Shown here: in pieces, positions 19,200 to 26,694 of the stretch | Layout of the letters: every line of letters starts with the position of its first letter | Position numbering within the stretch: the stretch's first letter is position 1 | Assembly: GCF_001427105.1 (NCBI RefSeq) | Contig: NZ_LMGI01000004.1 | Span: 398,148 to 462,147 of the forward strand | Reading direction: 5' to 3' | Length of the DNA: 64,000 bases | From: Sphingopyxis sp. Root154 | GTDB taxonomy: Bacteria; Pseudomonadota; Alphaproteobacteria; Sphingomonadales; Sphingomonadaceae | The notes under the pieces: generated by a model | What the model saw: only the letters and a program-made list of their open reading frames with translations | Database searches by the model: none | Told to the model about the DNA's origin: nothing | Program-made: the position numbers and the translations under genes

Positions 19200-19538
19200 T
19201 TAAAGCGCGTCCTCGTTGCGTTCGCCGGTGCGGATGCGGAGCGCGGTCTCGACCGGAATGACGAAGATCTTGCCGTCGCCGATGCGGCCGGTCTGCGCAG
19301 CGGCAGCGATCGCCTCTACGACGCGTTCGGCCATCGTGTCTTCGACGATGACCTCCAGCTTCACCTTGGGCAGAAAGTCGACGACATATTCGGCGCCGCG
19401 ATACAGTTCGGTGTGACCCTTCTGCCGTCCGAAACCCTTGGCCTCGGTGACGGTGATGCCGCTGACACCGACTTCGTGCAGCGCTTCCTTCACTTCGTCG
19501 AGCTTGAACGGCTTGATGATCGCCTCAATCTTCTTCAC
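19200..19538 (-). CDS. glnB: Nitrogen regulatory protein P-II
   Basis: The GTG at 19536-19538 was chosen over upstream in-frame ATG because AGGGGG precedes it at about 10 bases and it gives the canonical 112-residue P-II. The uridylylation tyrosine is exactly at position 51 (LYRGAEYVVDF). The T-loop, and the C-terminal GDGKIFVIPVE and RIRTGERNEDA motifs, are intact. P-II senses 2-oxoglutarate, ATP/ADP and glutamine and controls GlnE and NtrB. Linkage to glnA, and not to amtB, favours GlnB over GlnK. Confidence 0.96.
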   Translation of the reverse strand: MKKIEAIIKPFKLDEVKEALHEVGVSGITVTEAKGFGRQKGHTELYRGAEYVVDFLPKVKLEVIVEDTMAERVVEAIAAAAQTGRIGDGKIFVIPVETALRIRTGERNEDAL

Positions 19539-19649
19539 GCTTTTCGTCCCCCTTTGGGCTGGCCGCCGCTCCTTGCGCGTCAAGCCGGATCAGGCGTGCC
19601 TGGTCCGGTCTGCCGTCGAGTCGGTGCGATGTCCCGCCATCTTGCACCA

Positions 19650-19665
19650 ATCAAAAGCCGTGCCA
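19650..19665 (-). promoter_or_regulatory. Sigma-54-like -24/-12 element upstream of glnB
   Basis: On the minus strand the sequence reads TGGCACGGCTTTTGAT. The -24 box TGGCACG is perfect and GG is followed at the right spacing by GA where GC is expected. It lies 112 bases upstream of the glnB start. glnBA operons in alphaproteobacteria are often under NtrC/sigma-54 control, which is why the match is listed despite the altered -12 box. Confidence 0.35.
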
Positions 19666-19766
19666 ATTGGCGAATCGCGGGGATTTGGTAAGAAATTTGA
19701 AACGAAATGAAGCGGCTGCCCAAGTGGTGAGCAACAGCTTCATTCGAGTGCCTAAATTTTGGGCAT

Positions 19767-21953
19767 TCAGCGCCCCATCGGCGCCGAGGAGTCCGCGAGA
19801 TTGGCCTTGGTCCAGTTCGACCGGTCGATGACATAGGCGCGTAGCGCTTCGGCATCGGGGGGGGTGAGTACCCTTGCGAAACTCACCATGCCGCGGTCCT
19901 TGAGCGCGCCGTCGATGATCACCGACTTCCACGCGTCGGGGTTGGCGAGCGTGGCCGAGACGCGCAGGTCGGGGGTGAAGCCGTTGCCGATCGCACTGTC
20001 GCCGTGACACACGATGCAATAGCGGCCGAAATGCGCCTTGCCCGCCGCGACCTGCGCGGGCGTGCCGAACTGCGGCGGCGGGCTCCACGCGAGCGCTGCC
20101 GCGGCGGGCGGCGCGGGCAGCTTCACCGTGCCGCCGATCTTCATCACGACGAGACGCGGGATATTGGGGACCTTGCGCGTCACGCCGCCCGCAACCCCGG
20201 CGACGAGCGGGAAGGCGCCGCCCTTGCTCGTCTGGAAGGCGACATATTGGACGCCGCCGGCGCGGAAGGTCGACGGCGCGCTGACGATCCCTGACTGCAT
20301 GTCGAGATCGAGCAATTGCCTGCCGGTGTCGGCGGCATAGGCGCGGAAGCGGCCCGTGCTCGTGCCCTGGAAGACGAGGTTGCCCGCGGTCGTCATCGTG
20401 CCGCCGTTCCACGCCGCGGGATGATCAACCGCCCATGCGACCTTGCCGGCGCGCGGATCGAAGGCGACGAGGCGGCCGGTCGTCGCGGCGACCGCGGCGC
20501 GATACGCCGCCTTGTCATCGGGCATCATCGTCGCGGTCAGCGACGAGCCGATGTTGAAGCCGACGACCTTGCGTTTGTCGAGCTCGGTCATGTCGGCGAG
20601 ATAGCCCTGCGGGATCTGCTGCGCGGGAATATAGACGAGGCCGGTCGCTGGATTGTAGCTCATCGGGTGCCAGTTGTGCGCGCCCAATGCGCCGGGGATT
20701 GCGATGAACGGTTTGCCGGTCTTGTAGAAGCGCGCCTCGGGATTTTCGATCGGGCGGCCGGTGGCCATGTCGTAACCCGTCGCCCAGTTGATGCCATCGA
20801 CAAAGGGCTTGGCGTCGATCAGCTTGCCGTTCGCGCGGTCGATCGTGAAGAAGAAGCCGTTCTTCGGCGCATGGTACAGCACCTTGGTCGGCGTACCGTT
20901 CACCGCCTGCTCGGCGAGGATGATCGGCTGGGTCGCGGTATAGTCCCACGTCTCGCCCGGGGTCTCCTGATAGTGCCATTTATACTTGCCGGTCGACGCA
21001 TCCAAAGCAACGACGGACGAGAGGAACCAGTTGTCGCCCTCGCCGTTCGAGCGCGTGCCATGGTTCCACGGATTGCCGTTGCCGACGCCGAGATAGATCT
21101 GGTCGAGATCCTTGTCGTAGACGATCGCGTCCCACACGGTGCCGCCGCCGCCCGAGGTCTGCCACTCGCCCTTGTCGGACCATGTCGCGTTCGCCTTGCT
21201 CGCGAAAATGTCGTCGGAGGCTGCGCCGTCCTTCGCCTTGGTCGGGTTGGGCGTGGTGTAGAAGCGCCAGCGTTCCTTGCCGGTGTCGGCGTCATAGGCG
21301 GTGACATAACCGCGCACCCCGAATTCGGCGCCGCCGTTGCCGATCAGCACCATGTCCTTCACCACGCGCGGCGCGCCGGTGATCGTGTAGGGTTTCGAAG
21401 TGTCGAAGGTCTGCGTCGACCACAGCTCCTTGCCGGTCTTTTTGTCGAGCGCGATCAGACGGCCGTCGAGTGCGCCGACAAAGACCTTGTCGCCCCAGAC
21501 GGCGACGCCGCGGTTGACGACGTCGCAGCAGGCGGAAACCGCACGCTCGCCAGGGACCTTCGGGTCAAATTTCCACAAGGGCTTGCCCGTCGCGGCGTCC
21601 CATGCGCTGACTTTCGACCAGGCGTGGGTCACATACATCACGCCATCGACGACGACGGGCGTTGCTTCCTGCCCGCGCGCATCGTCGAGATCGGCGGTCC
21701 ACGCGATTCCGAGCTCGCCTACATTCTTGTCGTTGATGTCGGTGAGCGGGCTGAAGCGCTGCTCGTCGTAACTATAGCCGATGCCGCCCCAATCGTCGCC
21801 GTTGCCGCCGGTCTTGAGCAGGGTCTCGCTGGCCTTTTCGGCATCGTCGAGCGATCCGCCGCCCGTGATACTGTCATTTTTCGACGCATTGCATGCCGCC
21901 AATGCCAGTGCCGCGCAGCCCAGCAGCGCGGCCGTAAAGACCCGTTTCGCCAT
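19767..21953 (-). CDS. Quinohaemoprotein alcohol dehydrogenase (PQQ propeller plus C-terminal cytochrome c), lipoprotein
   Basis: A 728-residue protein. ATG 21951-21953 follows GGGAG and starts a lipoprotein signal (lipobox ALAAC near residue 20). An eight-bladed PQQ propeller follows, with the adjacent-cysteine pair in SACCDVV that forms the rare vicinal disulfide, and the catalytic aspartate D337 in WDYT. Residue 339, two after it, is Thr; lanthanide-dependent enzymes carry Asp there, so calcium is the likely cofactor metal. The C-terminus holds a haem c site CIVCH (646-650), making this a type II quinohaemoprotein that passes electrons from alcohols or aldehydes to the respiratory chain. 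A 16-bp palindrome lies 28 bases upstream. Confidence 0.93.
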   Translation of the reverse strand: MAKRVFTAALLGCAALALAACNASKNDSITGGGSLDDAEKASETLLKTGGNGDDWGGIGYSYDEQRFSPLTDINDKNVGELGIAWTADLDDARGQEATPVVVDGVMYVTHAWSKVSAWDAATGKPLWKFDPKVPGERAVSACCDVVNRGVAVWGDKVFVGALDGRLIALDKKTGKELWSTQTFDTSKPYTITGAPRVVKDMVLIGNGGAEFGVRGYVTAYDADTGKERWRFYTTPNPTKAKDGAASDDIFASKANATWSDKGEWQTSGGGGTVWDAIVYDKDLDQIYLGVGNGNPWNHGTRSNGEGDNWFLSSVVALDASTGKYKWHYQETPGETWDYTATQPIILAEQAVNGTPTKVLYHAPKNGFFFTIDRANGKLIDAKPFVDGINWATGYDMATGRPIENPEARFYKTGKPFIAIPGALGAHNWHPMSYNPATGLVYIPAQQIPQGYLADMTELDKRKVVGFNIGSSLTATMMPDDKAAYRAAVAATTGRLVAFDPRAGKVAWAVDHPAAWNGGTMTTAGNLVFQGTSTGRFRAYAADTGRQLLDLDMQSGIVSAPSTFRAGGVQYVAFQTSKGGAFPLVAGVAGGVTRKVPNIPRLVVMKIGGTVKLPAPPAAAALAWSPPPQFGTPAQVAAGKAHFGRYCIVCHGDSAIGNGFTPDLRVSATLANPDAWKSVIIDGALKDRGMVSFARVLTPPDAEALRAYVIDRSNWTKANLADSSAPMGR

Positions 21954-21981
21954 CCCTTGCTCTCCCGTTCGACGCCTATCG

Positions 21982-21997
21982 TTGACGTTAACGTCAA
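21982..21997. promoter_or_regulatory. 16-bp perfect palindrome upstream of PQQ alcohol dehydrogenase
   Basis: TTGACGTTAACGTCAA is a perfect inverted repeat 28 bases upstream of the dehydrogenase start. It shares the TTGACGTTnACGT core with the operator-like site in front of etfB (57298-57319). Sites of this form resemble LiuR-type operators known from branched-chain amino acid and fatty acid catabolic regulons. The cognate regulator is not in the window. Confidence 0.6.
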
Positions 21998-22063
21998 GAC
22001 TGCGCGCGAAGGGGGACGGGTGCAAGCGGGAAAATGGGGGGGCGGGAGCGGGGCATCGCTATC

Positions 22064-22144
22064 GTCACCCCGGACTTGATCCGGGGTCCACGAAGGACAG
22101 CGATGCGTTGAAAGTCATGGATCCCGGATCAAGTCCGGGATGAC
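22064..22144. repeat. REP-like inverted repeat pair between map and the PQQ dehydrogenase gene
   Basis: Two 27-base units face each other: 22064-22090 (core CCCGGACTTGATCCGGGG) and 22118-22144 (core CCCGGATCAAGTCCGGGA). Each unit is itself a hairpin, and the pair can form one long stem around a 27-base centre. Such 'ccggacttgatccgg' units are widespread in sphingomonad genomes. The element lies just downstream of map and could end its transcript. Confidence 0.7.
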
Positions 22145-22164
22145 GAAATCAAAATGGGTGCCGA

Positions 22165-23013
22165 TTAGGCCCAGGGCGGCGCGTTCAGGCCTGTCGGGCT
22201 CGCGGTGAAAATCTCGCAGCCGGTTTCGGTGATCCCGATGCTGTGTTCGAACTGCGCCGAGAGCGAGCGGTCGCGCGTCACCGCGGTCCAGCCATCGGCG
22301 AGCATCTTCACCGCATATTTGCCGGTGTTGATCATCGGTTCGATCGTGAAGAACATGCCGGGGCGCAGTTCGGGGCCGGTGCCGGGGCGGCCCGCGTGGA
22401 CGACTTCAGGAGCGTCGTGGAACATCTGCCCCAGCCCGTGGCCGCAGAAATCGCGCACAACAGAATAGCGGTGGCGCTCGGCATGGGTCTGGATCGCGTG
22501 CGCGACATCGCCCATGCGGTTACCGGGTTTCGCCTGCTCGATGCCGAGCATCAGGCATTCATAGGTGACTTCGACGAGGCGCTTCGCCTTGATCGGCACG
22601 TCGCCGACCAGATACATGCGGCTCGTGTCGCCGTGCCAGCCGTCGACGATGCTGGTGACGTCGATGTTGACGATATCGCCCTCGCGCACCGGCTTGTCGT
22701 CGGGGATGCCGTGGCAGACGACATGGTTGATGCTGGTGCAGCAGCTGTGTGTGAAACCGCGATAGCCCAATGTCGCTGGGATGCCGCCGCCATCGAGCAT
22801 CATCGTGCGGACAAGGTCGTCGATCGCCGCGGTGGTCACACCCGGCTGGACAAAGGGAACAAGCGCGTCGAGGATTTCGGCCGACAATCGGCCCGCTTTG
22901 CGCATGCCAGCAAAGCCTGCCTCATCATGCAGCTTGATCGTGCCGTCGCGCACGGGGGTGGGGCTCGCCGCATCGCCGGCGGTTACGGAGACATAGTCGT
23001 ACATCGGACCCAT
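22165..23013 (-). CDS. map: Type I methionine aminopeptidase
   Basis: A 282-residue enzyme that removes N-terminal methionine from new proteins. The five metal ligands are visible in VNIDVTSIVDGWHGDTS (two Asp), GHGLGQMFHDAP (His), FFTIEPMI (Glu) and AQFEHSIGIT (Glu). The N-terminal extension before the catalytic fold is about 25 residues and lacks the SH3/zinc-finger of longer forms. ATG codons at residues 1 and 4 (23013, 23004) are both possible starts; neither has a strong ribosome site. It lies downstream of clpA on the same strand, separated by a terminator. Confidence 0.95.
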   Translation of the reverse strand: MGPMYDYVSVTAGDAASPTPVRDGTIKLHDEAGFAGMRKAGRLSAEILDALVPFVQPGVTTAAIDDLVRTMMLDGGGIPATLGYRGFTHSCCTSINHVVCHGIPDDKPVREGDIVNIDVTSIVDGWHGDTSRMYLVGDVPIKAKRLVEVTYECLMLGIEQAKPGNRMGDVAHAIQTHAERHRYSVVRDFCGHGLGQMFHDAPEVVHAGRPGTGPELRPGMFFTIEPMINTGKYAVKMLADGWTAVTRDRSLSAQFEHSIGITETGCEIFTASPTGLNAPPWA

Positions 23014-23030
23014 ATAGTCGCTGGGGGCCG

Positions 23031-23060
23031 AAAAAGCGAGGGGCGGCCAATGGCCGCCCC
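23031..23060 (-). terminator. Rho-independent terminator of clpA
   Basis: GGGGCGGCC at 23040-23048 pairs perfectly with 23052-23060 around a 3-base loop. Read on the minus strand, the stem begins 7 bases after the clpA stop and is followed by CTCGCTTTTT. It separates clpA from map. Confidence 0.8.
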
Positions 23061-23067
23061 GTCACCT

Positions 23068-25407
23068 TTATTCCGCGGACTTCTTCGCCTTGTCGGCTTT
23101 CGGCTTGCCCTTGCTCGCCTTGGGCGGGGCCGAGACGATTTCGAAGGCGAGCGGATTGCCGACCTTGGCGTCGTCGCCGGTCTTCATCTTCACCTTGACC
23201 TCGCCGCCATGGACGAGCTTGCCGAACAGCAGTTCCTCGGCGAGCGGCTGCTTGATCTTTTCCTGGATCAGGCGGCCCATCGGGCGTGCGCCATAGAGCT
23301 TGTCATAGCCCTTGCCGGTCAGCCATTCGCGCGCCGCATCGTCGAGCTGAATGTGGACATTGCGGTCGGCAAGCTGCAGCTCGAGTTCGAGGATGAACTT
23401 GTCGACGACGCGCGCGACCACTTCGGGCGGCAGATAGCCGAACGGCACGATCGCATCGAGGCGGTTGCGGAATTCGGGGGTGAAGAGATTCTTCACCGCT
23501 TCCTCCTGCACATCCTCGCGCGTGAACTGACCGAAGCCGATGCCCTCGCGCGCCATGTCGCTCGCGCCTGCATTGGTCGTCATGATCAGGATGACGTTCC
23601 GGAAATCGACCGTCTTGCCGTGATGGTCGGTCAGGCGGCCATGATCCATCACCTGCAACAAGATGTTGAACAGGTCGGGATGTGCCTTTTCGATCTCGTC
23701 GAGCAGCAGCACGCAGTGCGGGTTCTGGTCGATCGCATCGGTGAGCAGACCGCCCTGATCGTAACCGACATAGCCCGGAGGCGCGCCGATCAGGCGCGAC
23801 ACGCTGTGCCGCTCCATATATTCGGACATGTCGAAACGCTGGAGCGGGATGCCCATGATCGACGCGAGCTGCTTGGCGACCTCGGTCTTGCCGACGCCGG
23901 TCGGGCCGCTGAACAGATAGTTGCCGATCGGCTTTTCGGGATCGCGCAGGCCCGCACGGCTCAGCTTGATCGCCGACGACAGCACCTCGATTGCGGTGTT
24001 CTGGCCGAACACGACGCGCTTGAGGTCGGTCTCGAGGCTGGCGAGCGTCGCCTTGTCGTCGCTCGACACCGATTTGGGCGGGATGCGCGCCATCGTCGCG
24101 ATCACGGCCTCGATCTCCTTGGCGGTGATCGTCTTCTTGCGCTTCGACGGGGCGACGAGCATCTGCATCGCGCCGACCTCGTCGATCACATCGATCGCCT
24201 TGTCGGGCAATTTGCGGTCGTTGATGTAGCGCGCCGACAGGTCGACCGCGGCGTTAATCGCATCCTGCGTGTACCGCACCTGATGATGCGCCTCGAACGC
24301 GCTGCGCAGACCCGCGAGGATCTTCTTGGTGTCCTCGAGCGTCGGTTCGACCACGTCGATCTTCTGGAACCGGCGGAGCAGCGCGCGGTCCTTTTCGAAA
24401 TGGTTGCGGAACTCCTTGTACGTGGTCGAGCCGATGCAGCGGATCACGCCGCCCGACAAGGCGGGCTTCAAGAGGTTCGACGCGTCCATCGCGCCACCCG
24501 AAGTCGCGCCCGCACCGATCACGGTGTGGATTTCGTCGATGAACAGGATCGCGTGCGGCAGGCCTTCGAGTTCGGTCACGACCTGTTTCAGCCGCTCCTC
24601 GAAGTCGCCGCGATAGCGCGTGCCCGCGAGCAGCGCGCCCATGTCGAGCGAATAGATGACCGCGGGCAGTAGCACCTCGGGCACGTCGCCCTCGATGATC
24701 TTGCGCGCGAGACCCTCGGCGATCGCGGTCTTGCCGACGCCGGGATCGCCGACATAGAGCGGGTTGTTCTTCGACCGGCGGCAGAGGATCTGGATCGTGC
24801 GGTCGACCTCGGCATTGCGGCCGATCAGCGGGTCGACCTTGCCGATCTTCGCCTTTTCGTTGAGGTTGACGGTGAACTGATCGAGCGCGGTTTCCTTCTT
24901 GGACTTGCCGCCCTCCTTTTCCTTCGCCTCTTCCTTTTCCTCGGGCTCGGCCTGCGGCGAGGGCTTGCCGCCCTTGCCGACGCCGTGGCTGAGGTAGGAG
25001 ACCGCGTCGAGGCGCGTCAGGTCCTGCTGCTGGAGGAAATAGACCGCGTAGCTCTCGCGTTCCGAGAACAAGGCGACGAGGACGTTGGCGCCCGTCACTT
25101 CATCCTTGCCCGACGACTGGACGTGCAGGATCGCGCGCTGGACGACGCGCTGGAATCCGCTCGTCGGCGACGGGTCGCTGTGCCCCTCGACCTTCAGGCT
25201 GTCGAGTTCGGTATCGAGATAATGGACGACCGCCGATTGCAGGTCGTCGAGTGCGACGCCGCAGGCGCGCATCACTTCGGCGGCATGATCGTCGTCGATC
25301 AGCGCGTAAAGTAGATGCTCGAGCGTCGCATATTCGTGATGGCGCTCGGAAGCGGCCTTCAGCGCATTGTGTAGAGTCTTTTCGAGGCTTTCCGAAAAGG
25401 ACGGCAT
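23068..25407 (-). CDS. clpA: ATP-dependent Clp protease ATP-binding subunit ClpA
   Basis: A 779-residue AAA+ unfoldase that feeds ClpP. The Shine-Dalgarno AAGGAG directly abuts an ATG at 25416 but stands 9 bases from the next in-frame ATG at 25407, so the latter is chosen; it gives the usual ClpA beginning MPSFSESLEKTLHNAL. The Clp N domain (about 1-145) is followed by an acidic/Lys-rich linker (EPEEKEEAKEKEGGKSKK), the first AAA module (Walker A GDPGVGKT at 220-227) and the second (GPTGVGKTE, LLLDEIEKAH). The ClpP-binding loop IGFGQ is present. No clpS lies upstream, which is unusual. Confidence 0.97.
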   Translation of the reverse strand: MPSFSESLEKTLHNALKAASERHHEYATLEHLLYALIDDDHAAEVMRACGVALDDLQSAVVHYLDTELDSLKVEGHSDPSPTSGFQRVVQRAILHVQSSGKDEVTGANVLVALFSERESYAVYFLQQQDLTRLDAVSYLSHGVGKGGKPSPQAEPEEKEEAKEKEGGKSKKETALDQFTVNLNEKAKIGKVDPLIGRNAEVDRTIQILCRRSKNNPLYVGDPGVGKTAIAEGLARKIIEGDVPEVLLPAVIYSLDMGALLAGTRYRGDFEERLKQVVTELEGLPHAILFIDEIHTVIGAGATSGGAMDASNLLKPALSGGVIRCIGSTTYKEFRNHFEKDRALLRRFQKIDVVEPTLEDTKKILAGLRSAFEAHHQVRYTQDAINAAVDLSARYINDRKLPDKAIDVIDEVGAMQMLVAPSKRKKTITAKEIEAVIATMARIPPKSVSSDDKATLASLETDLKRVVFGQNTAIEVLSSAIKLSRAGLRDPEKPIGNYLFSGPTGVGKTEVAKQLASIMGIPLQRFDMSEYMERHSVSRLIGAPPGYVGYDQGGLLTDAIDQNPHCVLLLDEIEKAHPDLFNILLQVMDHGRLTDHHGKTVDFRNVILIMTTNAGASDMAREGIGFGQFTREDVQEEAVKNLFTPEFRNRLDAIVPFGYLPPEVVARVVDKFILELELQLADRNVHIQLDDAAREWLTGKGYDKLYGARPMGRLIQEKIKQPLAEELLFGKLVHGGEVKVKMKTGDDAKVGNPLAFEIVSAPPKASKGKPKADKAKKSAE

Positions 25408-25837
25408 GGTCTTCATCTCCTTGCGGGGACCAGGCCGGGGAGAGCGGCCCCCTTAGAAAGGCAACGTGGCGATGCCGCCGCCCCACCGCAAGGGAAAAGC
25501 GGATGGCTTTGTGAAATTACGATGACGGGGGTTGTAGTATGGTTAACGGGGCGTTGGGAATTTGGCGCAAGTCGCTTCAATCCACCTCGTTACCCGGTTG
25601 GATCGGGTATCCGGTTGACGCAAGGACAGCTAACAATCCCAAAGTTCAGGAAAGTTCAGCCCTATGCGCCCCGCTTGGACCTCCCGGCGTGCCGGACGCG
25701 CGCGCCGTGGCCGCACCCGCAAGCCGGACAGCGACCGCTTTCGTTCACCAAATGAAAGAGCAGGATGAAGGCTGGCATAGCCGAATAATGTAGGAAAGGA
25801 CTATTTGAGGCGACGTCGGCTTAGGGGCGGGAAGCTG
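25408..25837. other. 430-base intergenic region upstream of clpA; no convincing gene
   Basis: No open frame here has family features. Only clpA depends on it as a promoter region, yet it is long for this genome. A tandem decamer, AAAGTTCAGG then AAAGTTCAGC, lies at 25641-25660, and CCGGTTG is repeated at about 25591-25616. A 34-codon Arg-rich frame starts near 25663 but looks like GC-rich chance. The clpS gene often found here in other proteobacteria is absent. The neighbouring gene at 25838 is unrecognised, so this may be a site of past insertion or deletion. Confidence 0.5.
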
Positions 25838-26317
25838 TCACACGGCTTGAGGGCCACCGGCTAGTTTGGGAGCCCAGATAGCATCCAGTCGATCTACATC
25901 ATTTTTCGTCATACCAAACATTTCCGATATTGATGCTTCCACAGCCTGAACCAAATCACGGCCGCCGCTTGTCCCGACGAACCGTCCTGAGCGCTCATAT
26001 CGATACTTCCAGCCATCTTTTGCAATTGCCTCCGATGCGCGAACGGATACCCACCTGTCGCTCCACAGCGTTAGCGCCAACGTCTGTCGGTTGCGTTGGC
26101 GGATCGTGATTTCGATGCGCTCTTCGGCGGTGTGGCCACGAATATCGACAAAACGCTCAATTGTTGGCGCAGCGTTCTGGTTTTTTAGCGCCTTGCGTCG
26201 GCGGGATATGCTGTCGAGCACGTCCACAAGAAAGGCGCAGTCAGTCCTGACAGGTTTGTCGATCATGCGGCCTTTTACCAAGATCGGCTTTGTCCGCCAC
26301 CGGTCGTTTCCTGACAC
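25838..26317 (-). CDS. Hypothetical protein, unrecognised
   Basis: A 159-residue open frame, no family recognised. It is cytoplasmic-looking, with no signal peptide or membrane span, and mixed charge (SISRRRKALKNQNAAPTIER, ITIRQRNRQTLALTLWSDRW). The GTG at 26317 lies six bases after the stop of the upstream gene, which suggests coupling; an internal ATG at 26266 has AAAAGG at better spacing and would give 142 residues. The third-base pattern is less GC-biased than in its neighbours, which hints at acquisition. Coding status is likely but not certain. Confidence 0.55.
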   Translation of the reverse strand: MSGNDRWRTKPILVKGRMIDKPVRTDCAFLVDVLDSISRRRKALKNQNAAPTIERFVDIRGHTAEERIEITIRQRNRQTLALTLWSDRWVSVRASEAIAKDGWKYRYERSGRFVGTSGGRDLVQAVEASISEMFGMTKNDVDRLDAIWAPKLAGGPQAV

Positions 26318-26323
26318 TCCAGA

Positions 26324-26584
26324 TCAACTCTCGCCCGCCCTATCCACCATATCCATGAAATCGCGCGCCGTGTTGCGCTCACCCTCGTCCTTGAACGCGA
26401 CATCGAGGTCGGGCGCGACGCCGAGCATGTACATCAGCGCCCACAGCGCGAAGCGGCGGCCGGGGTTGGTTTCGAGGCCGAAGTCGACGCGCATGCGTTC
26501 GGTGCCCGCGGCGTGCGCCTCGGGGTGGATCGCCGCGAGGTCGGCGGTGCCGAAATAGCGGCGGAGTTGGTCGTCGAAATCCAT
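26324..26584 (-). CDS. Small conserved-type acidic protein, unknown function
   Basis: An 86-residue protein (MDFDDQLRRYFGTADLAAIH at the start) with an amphipathic, acidic sequence and one more hydrophobic segment (FALWALMYMLGV). Strong codon-position GC bias typical of this genome supports it as a real gene. It starts on the minus strand, 110 bases from the divergent ATPase gene. No known domain is recognised; proteins of this type appear to be sphingomonad-specific, but that is an impression, not a search result. Confidence 0.65.
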   Translation of the reverse strand: MDFDDQLRRYFGTADLAAIHPEAHAAGTERMRVDFGLETNPGRRFALWALMYMLGVAPDLDVAFKDEGERNTARDFMDMVDRAGES

Positions 26585-26694
26585 GCCGCCCTTTTGGCCC
26601 GTTCGCGTCGCTTGGCAAGGTCGCGCGGCAAAATCCGGCGATCCGAGGGCTGGCCCGGTTGTCTTTGCCCATGCGCCCCGATAGGGCGGCGTCC

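Noticed and set aside
25663..25767. 34-codon Arg-rich open frame in the gap upstream of clpA
   Set aside because: No ribosome site, composition as expected by chance in GC-rich DNA, and no recognisable family.
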